Assembly (NCBI RefSeq): GCF_965276875.1
Contig: NZ_OZ255701.1
Span: forward strand, 2,852,001 to 2,916,000
Direction of reading: 5' to 3'
Source: Lichenicoccus sp965276875
GTDB taxonomy: Bacteria; Pseudomonadota; Alphaproteobacteria; Acetobacterales; Acetobacteraceae
Length of the DNA: 64,000 nucleotides
Shown here: positions 51,230 to 60,056 of the stretch, in pieces
Position numbering within the stretch: the first letter of the stretch is position 1
Layout: each line of letters begins with the position of its first letter
The notes under the pieces: model-generated
Seen by the model: only the letters and a program-made list of their open reading frames with translations
Databases searched by the model: none
Told to the model about the DNA's origin: nothing
Translations under genes and position numbers: made by a program

Positions 51230-53374
51230 ATGGTAGCGACCGCAGCACCGCAAACCAGCAGCAATGCCGACCCTCTGCTCGTGAAGCAGCCGGCGACGCT
51301 CGCCTCGATGGTCGCCCAGGACCAGGCGCGGACGTTGTATGCGCACGGCAAGGGGGGACTGGCGATGTCCGCGATGGTCAGCCTGTTGCTGGGCTTGATG
51401 GTCGTAACCCCGGCCAACCGCGCGCACCTGGTCGGCTGGCTCTGTGCAATGGCGGTGGTGCTGGGGGTGCGTGGGTTCGACCTGCTGGTCCTGTACCCGA
51501 GGCGTCGGCAGGTGTCGGACGATGGCCCGGCGGACATAAGGCGCTACGCCGTCGGGGTCGGCGCCGCGGCATTGCTCTGGGTCGCTTTCCCGCCGCTGTT
51601 CTTTGCCACGATGACGCAGACCAGCCGTGCCGGCTCGGCCGTGATCCTGGCGGCGATGGCCGGCGGCAGCCCGATCATGCTTGGGGCCGTGCTAAGTGTG
51701 GCTATCGGCTACTGCCTGTCACTGATCCTGCCGTTCTCGCTGCTGCTGCTGTTTCTGCCCGGCCGGGTGAACGCAACGCTGGGCACGCTCGGCCTGACCG
51801 ACGCGCTGGTGATGACCTGGTTGTGTAAAGTGCTGCATGACCGGGTGCTGGCCTATATGCAGCTAGCGCGAAGCCACCAGTTGCTGACCGAGGAGGCGCT
51901 CGTTCAGCAGAGACGTACGGAGGCGGCGCAGCTTGCCCTTCAGGCCGCGAACCAGACGCTGGAAGCGCGGGTGGAGGATCGTACCGCCGACCTGCAGCGA
52001 GAGGTCTTGGAGCGCAAGAGCTATGCCATTGCCCTGGAGCGACTGGCCTCGATCGACCCGCTGACCGGCCTGCTCAACCGCGCGACGCTTGCCGATCGGC
52101 TGAATGAGGCGCTGGCCCAAGCGCTGGCACAACCGCCCTCGTCCGCGATCAGCGTGGCCGTCCTGTTTCTTGACCTTGATGGCTTCAAGCAAATCAACGA
52201 CGTGCAGGGTCACGATATCGGCGACCACGTGCTCAAGGCCGTGGCTGGCCGGATCATGCAGTGCTGCGTCGGCGCCCATGTGGCGGCTTGGCATGTGGCA
52301 CGATGGGGCGGCGACGAATTCGTCGTCGTTGCGACCGGACTGCGTGACGAAGCCGCGATCGCGGCCCAGGCGGGGGTGATCCTGACCGCCCTGTGCGACC
52401 CGATCGAGCTCACCGATATCAAGCCCGGCGCCCCCAGCGTGCGCTTGGGGGTCACCATCGGCGTCGCATTGGCGCCGGCGCATGGCACCACGCAGGACGC
52501 GCTGATCCGCAGCGCGGATAACGCGATGTATTCCGGCAAGAAGCAGGGGGGCGGCCGGGTCGTTATCTTCAATCAGCCGCTCGCCCGCCAGATCAGCGAG
52601 CGTCGTCTGATCGAACAAGGCCTGCGAGGCGCCCCGTGTGACGGCGCGATGGCGCTGCATTACCAGCCGATCATCAATGCTTCGACCGGGCGCTGCGACC
52701 TGATGGAGGCGCTGCTGCGTTGGACGCATCCAAGCCTTGGTGCGGTCGGCCCTGACATCTTCATCCCCATAGCCGAGCAGTCCGAGGAGATCATCGCCAT
52801 CGGCCGCTTTGTGCTGCGCGAGGCCTGCCTTGCCGCGATGCACTGGCCGGGCGAGCCGCGGCCAGCGGTTGCGGTCAATATCTCGATTGCGCAGATCCTC
52901 TCCGGCCATCTGCTGGCCGATGTGCAGGTGGCGCTGGATGCGTCCGGACTGCCGGTGCAACGACTTGAACTCGAGATTACCGAGAGCATGTTCATCGCCG
53001 ATCATGATCGTGTCATGCCGGTGCTGGAGGATCTGCGCGGGCGTGGCATCCACCTTGCGCTGGACGATTTCGGCACCGGCTTCTCCTCGCTCGCGCGGCT
53101 GGCAACGCTGCCAATCGACACCATCAAGATCGACCGCGCCTTTGTGCAGCAGGAGGACGAGCGGGGCCTTGCGATGATCCGGGCGATGTTGCTGATTGCG
53201 CGCGCTTTGCGGCTCGAGGTGACCGCGGAAGGGGTCGAGACGGAAAACCAGGTCTCGGCGATGAAGGCGCTCGGCGCCGACCGGTTGCAGGGTTATAGGC
53301 TGGCGCGGCCAATGCAGGCTGCATCGGTGGCGGAGTGGCTCACGTCGCGGGCGGCCGATTTGCGTCACGCCTAG
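51230..53374 (+). CDS. Membrane GGDEF-EAL protein (c-di-GMP turnover)
   Basis: A 714-residue protein. About six hydrophobic segments (residues 40-210) form a membrane sensor, followed by a coiled coil (QQRRTEAAQLALQAANQTLEARVEDRTADLQREV). The GGDEF domain has WGGDEFVVV and the EAL domain has MEALLRW with DDFGTGFSSL. Both signatures are intact. The N-terminal topology is like that of the preceding histidine kinase, and the two genes may act together, though they are 130 bases apart and probably have separate promoters. Confidence 0.92.
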   Translation: MVATAAPQTSSNADPLLVKQPATLASMVAQDQARTLYAHGKGGLAMSAMVSLLLGLMVVTPANRAHLVGWLCAMAVVLGVRGFDLLVLYPRRRQVSDDGPADIRRYAVGVGAAALLWVAFPPLFFATMTQTSRAGSAVILAAMAGGSPIMLGAVLSVAIGYCLSLILPFSLLLLFLPGRVNATLGTLGLTDALVMTWLCKVLHDRVLAYMQLARSHQLLTEEALVQQRRTEAAQLALQAANQTLEARVEDRTADLQREVLERKSYAIALERLASIDPLTGLLNRATLADRLNEALAQALAQPPSSAISVAVLFLDLDGFKQINDVQGHDIGDHVLKAVAGRIMQCCVGAHVAAWHVARWGGDEFVVVATGLRDEAAIAAQAGVILTALCDPIELTDIKPGAPSVRLGVTIGVALAPAHGTTQDALIRSADNAMYSGKKQGGGRVVIFNQPLARQISERRLIEQGLRGAPCDGAMALHYQPIINASTGRCDLMEALLRWTHPSLGAVGPDIFIPIAEQSEEIIAIGRFVLREACLAAMHWPGEPRPAVAVNISIAQILSGHLLADVQVALDASGLPVQRLELEITESMFIADHDRVMPVLEDLRGRGIHLALDDFGTGFSSLARLATLPIDTIKIDRAFVQQEDERGLAMIRAMLLIARALRLEVTAEGVETENQVSAMKALGADRLQGYRLARPMQAASVAEWLTSRAADLRHA

Positions 53375-53412
53375 GATCAGGCATGCTGAAGCCGCATAAG
53401 TAAGAGGCTTCC

Positions 53413-55044
53413 ATGGCGCAAACCTTGCCACGCTCCAATGCGGGGTCCCAAGCGGGCGGCCTGAAACGCGACGCGCGTATCATCGGGCTGCTGTTCGCCA
53501 GCACCACCAGCATGATCGGCTCCGGCTGGCTGTTCGGCGCGCTGCACGCCGCCCGGATCGCCGGCCCGCTCAGCGTCTGGAGTTGGGTCGCGGGTGCGGT
53601 CATCATCATGCTGATTGCGCTCTGCTTTGCCGAGCTCGCGTCGTTGTTCCCTAAAAGCGGCGCGCTGGTGCATATGAGCCATGCGAGCCACGGCGACGGC
53701 CTTGGTCGGATCTGGGGCTGGCTGCTGTTCCTGTCTTATGTGGCGATCCCCTCGGTCGAGGCGGAGGCGATCGTGACCTACGCCAATAACTATATCCCCG
53801 GCCTGATCGCACCGGGGGAGAGCGGTGTGCTGACCACGCTCGGCTTCTTCGTCTGCATGGGGTTGCTGGTGGTGATGGCGGCGGTCAACCTGCTCGCGGT
53901 CGGCCTGCTGCTGCGGGTGAACTCCACCGTCACCTGGTGGAAGATCGCGGTCCCTGTGGCGACCGCGCTGACGCTGATCGTGACCTCGTTAGGCCACCCC
54001 AGCGCGCTCGGCGCCGACGTCGGCGGCTACAAGGTGACGGGCATCTTCACGGCATTGCCAGCCGCCGGCATCGTGTTCTCCTATCTCGGCTTTCGTACCG
54101 CCATCGACCTTGGCGGCGAGAGCGCCAATCCAGGGCGGCATATACCGATGGCGGTGATCGGCTCGGTGCTGCTCGGAGCGGTCGTCTATATCCTGCTGCA
54201 ATTCGGCTTTCTTGCCGCGCTGCGGCCGTCCGACCTCGTGCATGGCTGGGCGAAGCTCGATTTCGCCGGCGCAATGGGGCCCTTCGCCGGCCTTGCCACC
54301 CTGCTCGGCCTGAACTGGCTCGCCGTCATCCTCTATGTCGACGCCTATATCTCTCCTGGCGGTACCGGCTTGGCATACATCACCGGCGGCTCGCGTGTGC
54401 TCTACGCGGTCGGTGAGATGGGCGGCGGACCTAGCTGGCTGATGCGCCTGAACGCCGTAAAGGCGCCGGTGTTAGGGGTGCTGGTCATGTGGGTGGTGGG
54501 CGTGGTGTTCCTGCTGCCGTTCCCGGCCTGGCAATTGCTCGTCAACTACATCACCTCGGTCACCGTTCTGACCTATGGGCTTGGGCCGGTGACGTTGCTG
54601 GTCCTGCGACGCAACGTGCCGAATGTCGCGCGACCGTTTCGCCTGCCGGGTGCCGGAACCATCGCGCGGGCGGCCTTCGTCTGCAGCAACCTGGTGATCC
54701 TTTGGACCGGCTTTCGCACCAACAGCGTGCTGTTTTTGATCGTGGCGGTCGGGTTCGCGGCCTATGCCGTCTGGTTCCACTTTGCGGCAAAGCGCCCGGC
54801 CGCGGAGTTCGGCTGGCGCGAGATCTCCTGGCTGCTGCCCTGGTTCGGCGGCATGTGGGTGCTCTCGGCCCTGTCCGACATCGGCGGCGGCGCGGCCGTG
54901 CTCGGTTTCTGGCCGGATGTCGTGCTCACCGCGCTATGGAGTCTGATCGTCATCGAGATCGCCCAGCGCTGCGCCCTGGTGGCAGAGGATACCGCCGCGG
55001 TCATGGCGCATATGACGGACGTGCCATCGGCCAGTCTGCGGTAG
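53413..55044 (+). CDS. APC family amino acid permease
   Basis: A 543-residue membrane protein with twelve or more hydrophobic segments. The start has the APC motif GLLFASTTSMIGSGWLFG, followed by IIMLIALCFAELASLFPKSGAL, and a mid-section LGGESANPGRHIPMAVIGSVLLGAVVY. Such proteins take up amino acids or amines with protons; the substrate is not evident. The C-terminal 80 residues hold two further helices. It is 45 bases upstream of hemA; glycine for ALA synthesis is one conceivable but unproven substrate. Confidence 0.88.
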   Translation: MAQTLPRSNAGSQAGGLKRDARIIGLLFASTTSMIGSGWLFGALHAARIAGPLSVWSWVAGAVIIMLIALCFAELASLFPKSGALVHMSHASHGDGLGRIWGWLLFLSYVAIPSVEAEAIVTYANNYIPGLIAPGESGVLTTLGFFVCMGLLVVMAAVNLLAVGLLLRVNSTVTWWKIAVPVATALTLIVTSLGHPSALGADVGGYKVTGIFTALPAAGIVFSYLGFRTAIDLGGESANPGRHIPMAVIGSVLLGAVVYILLQFGFLAALRPSDLVHGWAKLDFAGAMGPFAGLATLLGLNWLAVILYVDAYISPGGTGLAYITGGSRVLYAVGEMGGGPSWLMRLNAVKAPVLGVLVMWVVGVVFLLPFPAWQLLVNYITSVTVLTYGLGPVTLLVLRRNVPNVARPFRLPGAGTIARAAFVCSNLVILWTGFRTNSVLFLIVAVGFAAYAVWFHFAAKRPAAEFGWREISWLLPWFGGMWVLSALSDIGGGAAVLGFWPDVVLTALWSLIVIEIAQRCALVAEDTAAVMAHMTDVPSASLR

Positions 55045-55089
55045 CATCAGGGCCCGCACCTCCCATATCGGTCGAATGGAGGATTGGTG

Positions 55090-56331
55090 ATGGATTTCGA
55101 GGCCTTCTTCCGGCACCGGATCGACGGCTTGCGCCGCGACGGCAACTACCGGGTGTTCGCCGAGCTCGAGCGCCAGGCCGGTGCCTACCCGAAAGCGACG
55201 CTGCATAATGCGGCGCTGCTGGGCCGCAACGATGCGAGCACGCCCGATGCGCGCGACGTGACGGTGTGGTGCTCGAACGACTATCTCGGCATGGGCCAGC
55301 ATCCGGCGGTGCTGGCGGCGATGCACGAGGCCCTGGACCGCTTCGGTGCCGGCGCCGGCGGCACACGCAACATCTCCGGCACCAGCACCGTGCATGTGGC
55401 ACTCGAGGCGGAGCTTGCGGACCTGCACGGCAAGCAGGCGGCGCTGCTGTTCGGCTCCGGCTACATGTCGAACTGGACGACGCTGGGCACGCTCGCGTCA
55501 TCCCTGCCGAACTGCGTGGTGCTGTCGGACGCGGGCAACCACGCCTCGATGATCGAGGGGATCAGGCACAGCCGTGCCGAGCGGCAGATCTTCGCCCATA
55601 ACGATGCCGCCGATCTGCGGCGCAGGCTTGCCGCGTTGCCGGCCGAGGTGCCCAAGCTGGTGGCCTTTGAGAGCGTGTATTCGATGGACGGCGACGTCGC
55701 CCCGATCGGGGATCTGTGCGACGTGGCCGACGAATTCGGCGCGATGACCTATCTCGACGAGGTGCACGGGGTTGGCCTGTATGGACCCGAGGGGGCGGGG
55801 ATCGCGGCGCGCGACGGGGTGGCGGACCGGCTGACGGTGATCGAGGGCACGCTGGCCAAGGCGTTCGGGGTGGTCGGCGGCTATATCGCGGCGTCCAGCC
55901 TGCTGTGCGACTTCGTGCGCTCGTTCGCGTCCGGCTACATCTTCACCACCGCGACACCGCCCGCGGTCGCCGCAGGCGCACTGGCCTCGATCCGCACGGT
56001 GCGCGCTGGTGATGATTTGCGCGCACGACACGCCGACCGGGTCGCCCGGGTGCGACGCAAGCTCGATGACGCCGGCGTGCCGCACATGGCCAATCCGTCG
56101 CATATCGTGCCGGTGATTGTCGGCGACGCGGTGCAATGCCGGCTGCTGACCGACCGGCTGCTGTCGCATCACGGCATCTATGTGCAGCCGATCAACTATC
56201 CCACCGTGCCGCGCGGCACCGAGCGGCTGCGGATCACGCCGTCGCCGCTGCATAGCGACGACGACATCGACCACCTAGTGGAAAGTCTCAGCGCCGAATG
56301 GATCTCCGTCAGCCTGCGGAGGAGTGCTTGA
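55090..56331 (+). CDS. hemA: 5-aminolevulinate synthase
   Basis: A 413-residue PLP enzyme that condenses glycine with succinyl-CoA, the first step of haem synthesis in alphaproteobacteria (Shemin route). It begins MDFEAFFRHRIDGLRRDGNYRVF, includes CSNDYLGMGQHPAVL, AGAGGTRNISGTS, YLDEVHGVGLYGPEG, and the PLP lysine Lys257 in EGTLAKAFGVVGGY. The ATG at 55090 has GGAGG ten bases upstream. Its 3' end overlaps the convergent channel gene by 23 bases. Confidence 0.97.
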   Translation: MDFEAFFRHRIDGLRRDGNYRVFAELERQAGAYPKATLHNAALLGRNDASTPDARDVTVWCSNDYLGMGQHPAVLAAMHEALDRFGAGAGGTRNISGTSTVHVALEAELADLHGKQAALLFGSGYMSNWTTLGTLASSLPNCVVLSDAGNHASMIEGIRHSRAERQIFAHNDAADLRRRLAALPAEVPKLVAFESVYSMDGDVAPIGDLCDVADEFGAMTYLDEVHGVGLYGPEGAGIAARDGVADRLTVIEGTLAKAFGVVGGYIAASSLLCDFVRSFASGYIFTTATPPAVAAGALASIRTVRAGDDLRARHADRVARVRRKLDDAGVPHMANPSHIVPVIVGDAVQCRLLTDRLLSHHGIYVQPINYPTVPRGTERLRITPSPLHSDDDIDHLVESLSAEWISVSLRRSA

Positions 56332-57181
56332 CCCGGTCGCGGCCGCCGGTGCCGTCCAGTTCCCCGGCGATCGGCGCGTGGTTGAGCAGCGCCACCAGGG
56401 CAGTGCCGGCGACGGTGTTGCCGAGCACGGTCGGGGCGAAGAAGCGCCACAGATAGTCGACGACGCTGGCATGGCCGGTGAAGACGCCGTAGGCGGCTTC
56501 GACTGAGCCGGCGATCGCGTGCGGGAAGCCGCAGACCGCGACGATGTAGGTCAGCAGGATGATGATCAGCGGACGCGCCGGTCCCGCGCCTGGCAGCAGC
56601 CAGACCATCAGCCCGATCAGCCAGCCCGCGAACACGCCATTGGTGGCGGTGTGCCAGAACGGGTGAGCCATTACGTCCGCCGATAGCGTGTCCATTGCGT
56701 TATAGGCAGCGGGTGAGAAAATCCCCGGGCGCGACGCCACCGCCGCGAAGATCCAGGTGCCCACCAGGTTCGCGGCCAGCACGACCCCCCATACCCGCAA
56801 GGTGCTCAGCAAGGTGGCAAGGTTGCGCCGGGTGAGGGCCGGGATCAGCGCGGTCAGCGTGGTCTCGGTGTAGAGCTGTTGCTGGCCGAGGATGACGATC
56901 AGAAAGCCCAGGCAGTAGCCGAAGCTGCTGACCAGCCGCGCCCAGGGGGCGTGCGGCAGGGCGGCCTGCAGGTATGACTCGGCGATGAAGGAGAAGCCGA
57001 TCGACAGGCCGGCGGCGAGGCCGGACCAGGCCAGGCCACTGAACGAGCGTTCCAGTTCCTGTTCGCCCTGTCCGCGGACGATCTCGTGGATCACCAGGGC
57101 GCTGAGGTTGGTGTTGTCCTGCGCCTGCTTGCGTTCCTGCGTGTCGAGATGCGGTGAGTTGACGCCTGACTGTTCGGACAT
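56309..57181 (-). CDS. Formate/nitrite transporter family channel
   Basis: A 290-residue membrane protein of the FNT family, closer in layout to the YfdC branch. It has six hydrophobic segments and the motifs FSFIAESYLQAALP, GFLIVILGQQQLYTETTLTALIP, LAANLVGTWIF and CGFPHAIAGSVEA. A long hydrophilic N-terminus (about 45 residues) includes SALVIHEIVRGQGEQELERS. FNT channels pass small monovalent anions such as formate, nitrite or hydrosulfide. Substrate not determined. It overlaps the hemA 3' end. Confidence 0.88.
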   Translation of the reverse strand: MSEQSGVNSPHLDTQERKQAQDNTNLSALVIHEIVRGQGEQELERSFSGLAWSGLAAGLSIGFSFIAESYLQAALPHAPWARLVSSFGYCLGFLIVILGQQQLYTETTLTALIPALTRRNLATLLSTLRVWGVVLAANLVGTWIFAAVASRPGIFSPAAYNAMDTLSADVMAHPFWHTATNGVFAGWLIGLMVWLLPGAGPARPLIIILLTYIVAVCGFPHAIAGSVEAAYGVFTGHASVVDYLWRFFAPTVLGNTVAGTALVALLNHAPIAGELDGTGGRDRVKHSSAG

Positions 57182-57190
57182 GGCTATATC

Positions 57191-58192
57191 CTAGCGATCG
57201 GTCAGGCGGAGTTCGATGCGGCGGTTCTTGGCATAGCCCGCCGGCGTATTGGAGGTGTCGATCGGCTGATACTGGGCGAAGGCGGTGGCGGCGAGATGCT
57301 GAGGTGCCACACCCTGGGCGATCAGCAGCTTGACGACAGTGATCGCGCGCGCGGCCGACAACTGCCAATTGTCGGCGAAGCGGCCGCCGGTGATCGGCTG
57401 CTTGTCGGCATGGCCGTCGACGCGCAGAATCCAGGGCACGTCGGGCGGGATCTCTCCCGCGATCTGCTTGAGGGTCACGGCGAGGGTACGCATCTGGTCG
57501 ACACCCGCCGGCACGAGGTCGGCGCTGCCGAGCGGGAACAACACGTCGCTGGTGAACACGAAGCGGTCGCCGACGACGCGGATGCCAGGCTTGCCCGCGA
57601 GCAGCTTGCTCAGCTTGGCAAAGAACTCGGAGCGATAACGCTTGAGCTCCTCGACCTTGCTGGCCAGCGCGAGGTTGAGCTTGTTGCCGAGGTCGGTGAT
57701 CTTCGCGTCACGGGCCTTGACGTCGGCCTGAGAGATGTCGAGGGCCTGGGTGATCGCGGCCAGCTGTTTTTGCAGTTCCGCGAGCTGCTGGTTGAGCTGG
57801 GCTACCTGCGCCTCGGCATCGCTGCTCAGCTTCGACTGCGAGGCCAACTGGCCGCTCTGCTGGGCCACGACCGCGCTCAGCGACTTCGCCTGCGCCGCCA
57901 AGGCCGCTTTGGCCGCCTCGCTCTGGTTGCGTTGCGCGGTGAGGGTGGCGACAGACAGCCCCAGATCATGCGCCTTGGTGCGCTCCATCGAGAGCATCTG
58001 GGTGAGCTGCGCCATCTCCTGTTGCAGCCGGTCGAGTACGTGCTGGCGGCCGTTCAGCGCCACCGACAGGAACGCCTGCGCCAGGACGAACACCAGCAGC
58101 ACGAAGATGATGACCATGAGCAGGGTGGACAGCGCGTCCACATAGCCCGGCCAGGCGTCGAGACCGCCCCTGGGGGCGCCGCGGCGTCTCAT
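57191..58192 (-). CDS. MotB/OmpA-like protein with periplasmic coiled coil
   Basis: A 333-residue protein. Residues 12-45 are a single helix with an Asp at its start (Asp19 in WPGYVDALSTLLMVIIF), the place of the proton-binding Asp in MotB. A long coiled coil follows (residues 50-190, heptads rich in Gln, Ala, Leu), then an OmpA-like peptidoglycan-binding domain (FTSDVLFPLGSADLVPAG, LRVDGHADKQPI, NWQLSAARAITVVKLLI, NRRIELRL). It should couple proton flow to the cell wall with the MotA/ExbB-like protein encoded by the preceding gene (overlap of four bases). No flagellar genes are nearby. Confidence 0.88.
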   Translation of the reverse strand: MRRRGAPRGGLDAWPGYVDALSTLLMVIIFVLLVFVLAQAFLSVALNGRQHVLDRLQQEMAQLTQMLSMERTKAHDLGLSVATLTAQRNQSEAAKAALAAQAKSLSAVVAQQSGQLASQSKLSSDAEAQVAQLNQQLAELQKQLAAITQALDISQADVKARDAKITDLGNKLNLALASKVEELKRYRSEFFAKLSKLLAGKPGIRVVGDRFVFTSDVLFPLGSADLVPAGVDQMRTLAVTLKQIAGEIPPDVPWILRVDGHADKQPITGGRFADNWQLSAARAITVVKLLIAQGVAPQHLAATAFAQYQPIDTSNTPAGYAKNRRIELRLTDR

Positions 58193-59328
58193 GGCTGATT
58201 GCTGCCGCTGCCGAGGGCTGCGAGGGTGCGGGTCAGCAGGCGCAGGTCCGAGCGGATGTCAGTGGTGGTCTGGGCGCGGCCCTGCTCGTTTTCGTGCAGC
58301 ACGCGGCCGAGCAGGCGTTCGATGTTGCGCATATGCTCGCGCGTCTCGCCGGCGCCCCCCTGGTCGCTTTGTTCGGTAAGGCGGCGCAAAGCCGGGGCAA
58401 GGGCGGCCTGCCCCTCGGCGACCCGCTGCATGACCTGCTGGTTCACCCGCATGATCTCGGCGAGGTCCGCCATGCGTTCGGCCAGCGTGTTCAGCGTGTC
58501 GTTATGCAGGCCGCGTCCGTCCTCGCCGCGCGCCAACACCGATTGCAGCCCGTCGAGATTTTCGGCGGTCTGCTCCAGCAGCGCCTGCACGTAGGCCGGA
58601 ACCGGCTGCTCGCCCTCGCCGGTATAGCCGCCGGAAAAGCGGGTGATGCCGGCGAGCCATTCCTCAAGCTCGTTGAAGAAGCGGTTCTGCGCCTGCCCGG
58701 CCGTGAGGTCGAGGAAGCCGAGCACCAGGGCACCGGCGAGGCCGAACATCGAACCCGAGAATGCGGTGCCCATGCCGTGCAGCGGTCGCACCAGCCCGGT
58801 CTTGAGCTGGTCGAACATCTGATTGACGTCGCCGGAGCCGACCGAGAGGTTGGCGATCACCGAGGAGATCGCCGCGACCGTCAACAGCAGGCCGTAGAAG
58901 GTGCCGAGCAGGCCGAGGAAGATCAGCAGGCCGGTCATGTAGCGCGACAGCTCGCGGCTCTCGTCGAGGCGCGACGAGAGACTGTCGAGCAGCGAGCGCA
59001 TCGCCGGGGTCGAGAGCGTCAGCCGGTCAGCGCGGTTGCGCGAGGCGATCATCGAGGCCATCGGTGCGAGCAGCTTCGGCGGCGACGGCGGGGCGAGCCC
59101 GGCACGCGGGTGCCGCAGCGTCTCCAGCCAGCGCACCTCGGGGGTGAGCCGGACCACCATCACCAGGTTCCAGACGATGCCGAGCGCCAGCACGAACAGG
59201 ATCAGCCCGTCGAGCAGCGGGTTGTTCTCGAAGGCGGCGTAGAGCGTGCGCCAGAGTGCTGCCGCCACCGCGGCGATCGCCGCGAGGAAGATGAGCATAC
59301 GCACGACGTAGGTGGTGGGACGGGTCAT
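58189..59328 (-). CDS. MotA/TolQ/ExbB-like proton channel protein
   Basis: A 379-residue protein with two N-terminal helices (MLIFLAAIAAVAAALW and LILFVLALGIVWNLVMVV), a cytoplasmic loop, then two more (LLIFLGLLGTFYGLLLTVAAI and AFSGSMFGLAGALVLGFLDL), the arrangement of the MotA/TolQ/ExbB family. The C-terminal 150 residues are cytoplasmic and coiled-coil rich. It overlaps the OmpA-like gene upstream by 4 bases and the MotB-like gene downstream by 4, forming a tightly coupled cassette. ZorA of Zorya is a remote comparison, but ZorC, D and E are absent. Confidence 0.85.
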   Translation of the reverse strand: MTRPTTYVVRMLIFLAAIAAVAAALWRTLYAAFENNPLLDGLILFVLALGIVWNLVMVVRLTPEVRWLETLRHPRAGLAPPSPPKLLAPMASMIASRNRADRLTLSTPAMRSLLDSLSSRLDESRELSRYMTGLLIFLGLLGTFYGLLLTVAAISSVIANLSVGSGDVNQMFDQLKTGLVRPLHGMGTAFSGSMFGLAGALVLGFLDLTAGQAQNRFFNELEEWLAGITRFSGGYTGEGEQPVPAYVQALLEQTAENLDGLQSVLARGEDGRGLHNDTLNTLAERMADLAEIMRVNQQVMQRVAEGQAALAPALRRLTEQSDQGGAGETREHMRNIERLLGRVLHENEQGRAQTTTDIRSDLRLLTRTLAALGSGSNQP

Positions 59329-60023
59329 TGCGTTGCTGCCGTTTGTTGCTTGATGCCGGAGACAGTGAGGTCGACGCGGTCGTCTGGCGCGGGACTTTTG
59401 GGTGGCCGGCCGATGGCTCGGACATAGATACGGGTAGACGGGATGCCGCCTTCGATCAGCACGGCGCGTGCCGCCAGCCCGCGCGCGAGCGCCATGCGGC
59501 GCGGCGTCGAAGGGTCGTCGGCGGTGCCATGGGAATAGGCGTCGATCAGCGCCCGGGCACCTGGATCAACCTTCAGACGGTCGGCGAAGTCGCGCAGGGC
59601 TTGCATTGTGGCGGCATTGAGGTCGGCGCTGTCGCGGCCGAAGGTGATCCGGGTGCCGTGCTGCGCGATTGCGCTGGCGTCGCCGACGGCGTGGGCCACG
59701 ACCGGAACCGGGGGCGGCGGTGGCAGCGGATGCAGCGGCACGTTGATGATCGGCGCCTTGATCACCGGCGGCGGCGGTGGCGCGGCAGGGATCGGCGGTA
59801 TGGCGACAGGCGGTGCGGCTTGCGGCCTGGAAGCCTGATGGACAGCGTAATGATGGTGCTGGTGCACGGCATGGTGTGGAGGCACCGGGCCCAGGCTGTC
59901 CAGTGCGCCCTGATTGCCGGCGGTCTGCGCCGATGCAGTCGTCGTGAACAGCATCGCCAGCACGGCTGCGAGGGCTGGTGCGAGTCCTTGCGCCAGCGTA
60001 GGAACAGGGGAGGGATCAGCCAT
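59325..60023 (-). CDS. OmpA-like periplasmic protein
   Basis: A 232-residue protein, first gene of the MotA/MotB-like cassette. A signal peptide (APALAAVLAMLFTTTASAQ) is followed by a His/Pro-rich linker (HHAVHQHHHYAVH; PPPPPVIKAP) and a C-terminal OmpA-like domain (RITFGRDSADLNAATMQALRDFADRL, ALIDAYSHGTADDPSTPRRMALARGLAARAVLIEGGIPSTRI, DRVDLTV). The normal NxxLSxxRA helix reads STPRRMALARG, so the peptidoglycan-binding motif is modified. Its role in the cassette is unknown. Confidence 0.85.
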   Translation of the reverse strand: MADPSPVPTLAQGLAPALAAVLAMLFTTTASAQTAGNQGALDSLGPVPPHHAVHQHHHYAVHQASRPQAAPPVAIPPIPAAPPPPPVIKAPIINVPLHPLPPPPPVPVVAHAVGDASAIAQHGTRITFGRDSADLNAATMQALRDFADRLKVDPGARALIDAYSHGTADDPSTPRRMALARGLAARAVLIEGGIPSTRIYVRAIGRPPKSPAPDDRVDLTVSGIKQQTAATQ

Positions 60024-60056
60024 TGACTGGCAAGCCTAGCAGCCGGGCCAGCAGGC

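Noticed and set aside
57191..59328. Zorya defence system (ZorA/ZorB)
   Set aside because: The MotA/MotB-like pair fits only superficially. ZorA has a much longer tail, and no ZorC, ZorD or ZorE gene is present. The neighbours are housekeeping genes.
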